The notes under the pieces are model-generated. The model did no database searches and had not been told where the DNA came from. It saw only the letters and a program-made list of their open reading frames with translations. Positions 60,065 through 64,000 of a stretch of 64,000 bases of DNA are shown piece by piece. Both the position numbers and the translations under genes were made by a program. The DNA comes from an uncultured SAR92 cluster bacterium (lineage in GTDB: Bacteria > Pseudomonadota > Gammaproteobacteria > Pseudomonadales > Porticoccaceae), in the NCBI GenBank assembly GCA_902596775.1, contig CACJVE010000008.1, positions 1 to 64,000 of the forward strand, in the 5' to 3' direction. The number at the start of each line of letters is the position of its first letter. Position 1 is the stretch's first letter.

Positions 60065-61840
60065 GTGGAAGCAGATGCAGCAATAACCTTGATCACCCTT
60101 TTGTTGTTTATCGTCGGCATAATAAGCGGCCGCATTCCTGTTGATGTTGCTCTGATGACGGCTATGGTCGTGTTAATAATAAGTAAGGTTGTCTCACCAG
60201 GAGAAGCTCTCGCCGGTTTTTCAAATCCTGCAATCTTTATAATCGCTTGCTTTTACATCGTTTCTGCCGCTGTGCGCGAGAGTGGTGCATTGCACTGGTG
60301 GGTGATGAAATTGTTAGGAGACAACACCTCGCTCAATATTTTTCTCCCAAGACTGATGGCACCTGTTGCGCTTGTTAGCTCAGTTATGAGCAATACTCCT
60401 GTTGTAGCAATGTTTATCCCATTCTTGAGAGATTGGGCTAATCGACATAATTTATCTTTATCAAAGGTACTAATCCCATTAAGTTTTGCATCTATCTTGG
60501 GAGGTGTTTGTACTCTTATCGGAACCAGCACCAACATCATTATCGTTGGACTTTTGCAATCATCCCCTGAATCAGCGTCTTTGCATTTATTTAGTCCAGC
60601 AGTCGTTGGGATTCCAATAATTATATTTGGGATCATTTATTTTGCTTTAATCGGACACAAGCTTTTGCCTGACCGGAGAATTGAATCAGGTGATTTTGAT
60701 ATTCCTGATCCTCGTCAGTATGCGGTTAGTATGAAAATTGAATCCGGTAGCGTCTTATCAGGAAAAACAATTATGCAGTCTGGACTTCTCAAATTGAATT
60801 ACAGCTTGTTATCTGAAATTAAAACTGCTGGGAAGATTATCTCCTCGATTAGGTCAAATAGAACTTTAAAGGACGATGACACTCTTGTTTTTATTGGTCA
60901 ACCAGAAGCGGTGACCGAGTTGCGCCAAATTCCTGGTCTCAGTCCCATTGATAACCAGTTATCAAAAATGGAAACACCCAAGAACTCACGAGCATTAGTA
61001 GAGGCTATTTTGGCAACAAACTCTGCGATGGTTGGCAAAACAGTCAAACGATCTTTGTTTAGAACACGTTTTGGCTCTGTCATTGTTTCTATTTCTCGTA
61101 ATGGTAGGCAAATCAAAAAAGATGTAGCGACGATAAGACTTCGTGCTGGTGATCTATTACTTATTGAAGCACCTCAAGGATTTGTGCGACTCCACAGGCA
61201 TAGTCGAGATTTTTTGTTACTAAGTCGTTTAGATGGGATTATGCTTCCTGATATGTCAAAGGCAGCCACTACCTTAGGTATTTTGTTTGTCTATCTTATG
61301 CTTGTATTATCAGGATTTTTAACATTGCTCTCCGGAAGTATGCTACTTGTTTTGGTATTAGGCATTACAAAATGTATTACTCTAGATCAAGCCCAAAGAA
61401 GTATTGACGGCAGAGTCCTACTTGCAATCGGCGCGTCAATTTCATTAGGGGTAGCTATACAAAATACAGGACTTGCTGATCTTGCTGTAAACGGTCTGAT
61501 GTCAGTAGCGGGAGAAAATTTTTATCTCAATTTATTGATGCTTTATATCGCAACGGTACTTGCCACCGAATTAATAACAAACAATGCTGCCGCGGTTTTG
61601 ATGTTTCCTTTGGCGCAGATAATGAGCTCGCAACTTGATGCAAGTTTACTGCCTTTTGCTATTATAATAATGTTCGGAGCGTCCTCAAGTTTTATGACTC
61701 CAATGGGATATCAAACAAATCTCATGGTTCAAGGTGCAGGCGGTTACACTGTTCAGGACTTTTTCAAAGTAGGTGTGGGATTAAGCTTGATAGTAGGATT
61801 AATGGTGATACTCATAGTGCCGCTGGTATGGCCTTTTTAA
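60065..61840 (+). CDS. SLC13/DASS-family permease with central TrkA-C domains
   Basis: SNTPVVAMFIPFL, GGVCTLIGTSTNIIIVGLL, TNNAAAVLMFPLA, SSSFMTPMGYQTNLMV; soluble RCK_C-like insert. Confidence 0.87.
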   Translation: MEADAAITLITLLLFIVGIISGRIPVDVALMTAMVVLIISKVVSPGEALAGFSNPAIFIIACFYIVSAAVRESGALHWWVMKLLGDNTSLNIFLPRLMAPVALVSSVMSNTPVVAMFIPFLRDWANRHNLSLSKVLIPLSFASILGGVCTLIGTSTNIIIVGLLQSSPESASLHLFSPAVVGIPIIIFGIIYFALIGHKLLPDRRIESGDFDIPDPRQYAVSMKIESGSVLSGKTIMQSGLLKLNYSLLSEIKTAGKIISSIRSNRTLKDDDTLVFIGQPEAVTELRQIPGLSPIDNQLSKMETPKNSRALVEAILATNSAMVGKTVKRSLFRTRFGSVIVSISRNGRQIKKDVATIRLRAGDLLLIEAPQGFVRLHRHSRDFLLLSRLDGIMLPDMSKAATTLGILFVYLMLVLSGFLTLLSGSMLLVLVLGITKCITLDQAQRSIDGRVLLAIGASISLGVAIQNTGLADLAVNGLMSVAGENFYLNLLMLYIATVLATELITNNAAAVLMFPLAQIMSSQLDASLLPFAIIIMFGASSSFMTPMGYQTNLMVQGAGGYTVQDFFKVGVGLSLIVGLMVILIVPLVWPF

Positions 61841-61867
61841 TAAAGATTAAATTTGAGACTAGACAAC

Positions 61868-63241
61868 ATGGAGTTACTTACTTGTTTTAAGGCTTACGAT
61901 ATCCGAGGTCAACTTGGTACTGAGTTAACTGAGGAAATCGCTTACAGAATTGGAAGAGCGTATGCCGAATTTATCAAACCAAAGAATGTAGTTCTTGGTG
62001 GAGACATCAGACTTAGTAGTGAGGGATTAAAAAATGCACTAAGCGAGGGGATTCGGGACGCTGGAAGCGATGTAATCGATATTGGAATGGTTGGTACCGA
62101 GCAAGTATATTTTGCAACATCATTTTTGAATGCAGACGGTGGAATTGAGGTTACAGCGAGCCATAACCCTATTGATTACAACGGCATGAAATTAGTGAGA
62201 GCGAACTCGCGCCCAGTAAGCTCAGATACTGGACTGTTGGAAATAAAAGCACTTGCTGAGGCAAATAAATTCAAAGAGGTACCTGCCCAAAATAAGGGTA
62301 ATTATAGAAAACTTGATTTAATTGATGATTATATCAACTGTCTTCTCGGATACATTGATTGCCATTCAATCGAGCCTATGAAACTGGTAATGAACGCCGG
62401 AAATGGAGCAGCTGGACCTGTAGTTAATACCCTTGAGAAATATTTCAATGATTCGAATGTTCCTATAGAGTTGATTAAAATTTATAATGAACCAGATGGA
62501 ACATTTCCGAACGGTATACCAAATCCAATATTAGAGGAGAATAGAGAATCAACAATTAAAGCGGTTCTTGAACATAATGCAGATATGGGGATAGCTTGGG
62601 ATGGTGACTTTGATCGGTGTTTTCTGGTAGATGAGACTGGTAGATTTATCGAGGGATATTACATTGTCGGACTTCTTGCAAAAGCGTTCCTGCAAAAAGC
62701 ACCAGGATCTAAAATTGTCCATGATCCAAGACTGACTTGGAATACTATCGATATTGCACAAACATTTGGTGGCGAGCCATTACAATCAAAAACTGGACAT
62801 GCATTTATTAAAGAAAAGATGCGTCTTGAAGATGCAATTTATGGTGGTGAAATGAGTGCTCATCACTATTTTAGAGACTTTTTTTATTGTGATAGTGGGA
62901 TGATACCTTGGTTATTGATTTTAGAGCTCGTGAGCAAAAGTGGGTTATCTCTGTCGAATTTAGTTAATGATATGATGATCAAATACCCATCACCCGGTGA
63001 GATAAATTTTAAGGTAAAAGATCCCAAAGACTGCATTGAAAAGGTCTATAAACACTTTGAGTCCTCTGTGCTCTTGACCGATACTACAGATGGAATTTCA
63101 ATGGAGTTTGAAGAATGGCGTTTTAATCTCCGCATGAGTAATACAGAGCCGCTTGTAAGGTTAAATCTAGAAACAAGATCAGATGACCCGGTTTTAAAGA
63201 AACGTTTGGCAGAAATTACCTCCCTAATTGAGAGTGATTAA
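61868..63241 (+). CDS. Phosphomannomutase/phosphoglucomutase
   Basis: [11 protein letters not shown], phosphoserine loop [51 protein letters not shown]. Confidence 0.93.
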   Translation: MELLTCFKAYDIRGQLGTELTEEIAYRIGRAYAEFIKPKNVVLGGDIRLSSEGLKNALSEGIRDAGSDVIDIGMVGTEQVYFATSFLNADGGIEVTASHNPIDYNGMKLVRANSRPVSSDTGLLEIKALAEANKFKEVPAQNKGNYRKLDLIDDYINCLLGYIDCHSIEPMKLVMNAGNGAAGPVVNTLEKYFNDSNVPIELIKIYNEPDGTFPNGIPNPILEENRESTIKAVLEHNADMGIAWDGDFDRCFLVDETGRFIEGYYIVGLLAKAFLQKAPGSKIVHDPRLTWNTIDIAQTFGGEPLQSKTGHAFIKEKMRLEDAIYGGEMSAHHYFRDFFYCDSGMIPWLLILELVSKSGLSLSNLVNDMMIKYPSPGEINFKVKDPKDCIEKVYKHFESSVLLTDTTDGISMEFEEWRFNLRMSNTEPLVRLNLETRSDDPVLKKRLAEITSLIESD

Positions 63242-63247
63242 TAGAAG

Positions 63248-63766
63248 ATGAGTAAAATGATAAGCGTCGGAGAGAAATGGTTTTTGCTCAAAACAAAGAC
63301 ACGACAAGAAAAAAGGGCAATGGAGAATCTCCAAAGACAACACGCTGAATGTTACTGTCCTGAAGTTTTCGTTGAAAAAATTTTTCGTGGTAAAAAGTCC
63401 CAGGTTATTGAAATATTATTTCCTGGCTACCTTTTCGTGAATTTTAGAAATCCTGCGTCCTCGATTCATTCTGTCAAAAACACAAGAGGAGTGCAGAGTT
63501 TTGTCTCTTTTGGTGGGACTCTGGCCCAGGTGCCTTTTGCGTTGATTCAAGAGCTGAAAGAAAAAACCAAACCGTCACAAAATCTTCTAATTTCAAGTCT
63601 CCCCAAAAGAGGAGATAAATTAAAAGTTACAGATGGGCCATTTAATGGGATGAGTGTTGTATTTTTTCAGCCAAACGGTGATGAGAGGGCAGAAGTTTTG
63701 TTAAATATGATGAACCAACAAGTCAAGGCCTCTATTCAATATTCTAATTTAGTTGCGGCTAATTAA
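63248..63766 (+). CDS. rfaH: RfaH-like transcription/translation elongation factor (NusG paralogue)
   Basis: WFLLKTKTRQEKRAMENLQRQHAECYCPEVFVEK, EILFPGYLFVNF, KVTDGPFNGMSVVFFQPNGDERAEVLLNMM. Confidence 0.85.
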   Translation: MSKMISVGEKWFLLKTKTRQEKRAMENLQRQHAECYCPEVFVEKIFRGKKSQVIEILFPGYLFVNFRNPASSIHSVKNTRGVQSFVSFGGTLAQVPFALIQELKEKTKPSQNLLISSLPKRGDKLKVTDGPFNGMSVVFFQPNGDERAEVLLNMMNQQVKASIQYSNLVAAN

Positions 63767-63793
63767 AAAAAGTAACTCATTCAATCTATCATT

Positions 63794-64000
63794 TCATGGA
63801 GTTACAGGAATGCCAGTTCTAAACCATTTAGTTATTATCGCTTTGTACCCCTTTCGAACTTGTTTGGCATGATGCATGCTGAAGTTATTTGGAGACATAT
63901 CAGCATTAAGATTACACCAGATTACCGCTTTTCCCTCACTAGGAGAAAATTCTTCGTCAATTAAGGGAAAAGTTGTCTCTCCTCCTTGTTCTGTCGAATT
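63794..64000 (-). CDS. Prolyl-4-hydroxylase-like 2OG-Fe(II) oxygenase, 3' part only (runs off window)
   Basis: Own translation: NSTEQGGETTFPLIDEEFSPSEGKAVIWCNLNADMSPNNFSMHHAKQVRKGYKAIITKWFRTGIPVTP-stop. GGETTFP and H..PV.kG.K...tKWfR pattern. Absent from the ORF track. Confidence 0.85.
   Translation of the reverse strand, partial: NSTEQGGETTFPLIDEEFSPSEGKAVIWCNLNADMSPNNFSMHHAKQVRKGYKAIITKWFRTGIPVTP

Overview
The window is AT-rich bacterial chromosome, probably from a marine gammaproteobacterium (lineage inferred from gene content only). It is densely coded, with no rRNA, CRISPR array, prophage or IS element that I could recognise. Housekeeping markers are trhO, tRNA-Leu(CAA), queA-tgt-secD-secF (no yajC between tgt and secD), a phosphomannomutase/phosphoglucomutase and an RfaH-like NusG paralogue. 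A truncated prolyl-4-hydroxylase-like CDS, absent from the ORF track, runs off the right edge. The middle (about 20-56 kb) is catabolic. It holds two paralogous copies of a three-gene module: CrtI/PYROXD2-like flavoprotein 1, flavoprotein 2, and a GcvT-fold methyltransferase. Copy A (20286-24641) is followed by two tandem GFA/CENP-V-like genes. Copy B (41300-45670) leads into an ADP-forming acyl-CoA synthetase and a PuuA-like glutamine synthetase homologue, followed by Rieske oxygenase, PuuB-like oxidase, class I amidotransferase and class III aminotransferases. Copy B is divergent from a TetR - acyl-CoA dehydrogenase - PotFGHI-like operon, and a Tat-exported SpdH-like protein lies nearby. I read 31-56 kb as a candidate unassigned pathway for polyamines or N-methylated amines. 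Two perfect inverted repeats in the TetR/copy B intergenic region, with shared words upstream of two other genes, suggest a local regulon. The PotG-like ATPase has no ATG/GTG/TTG codon upstream of its Walker A motif and may use an ATA or ATT start.
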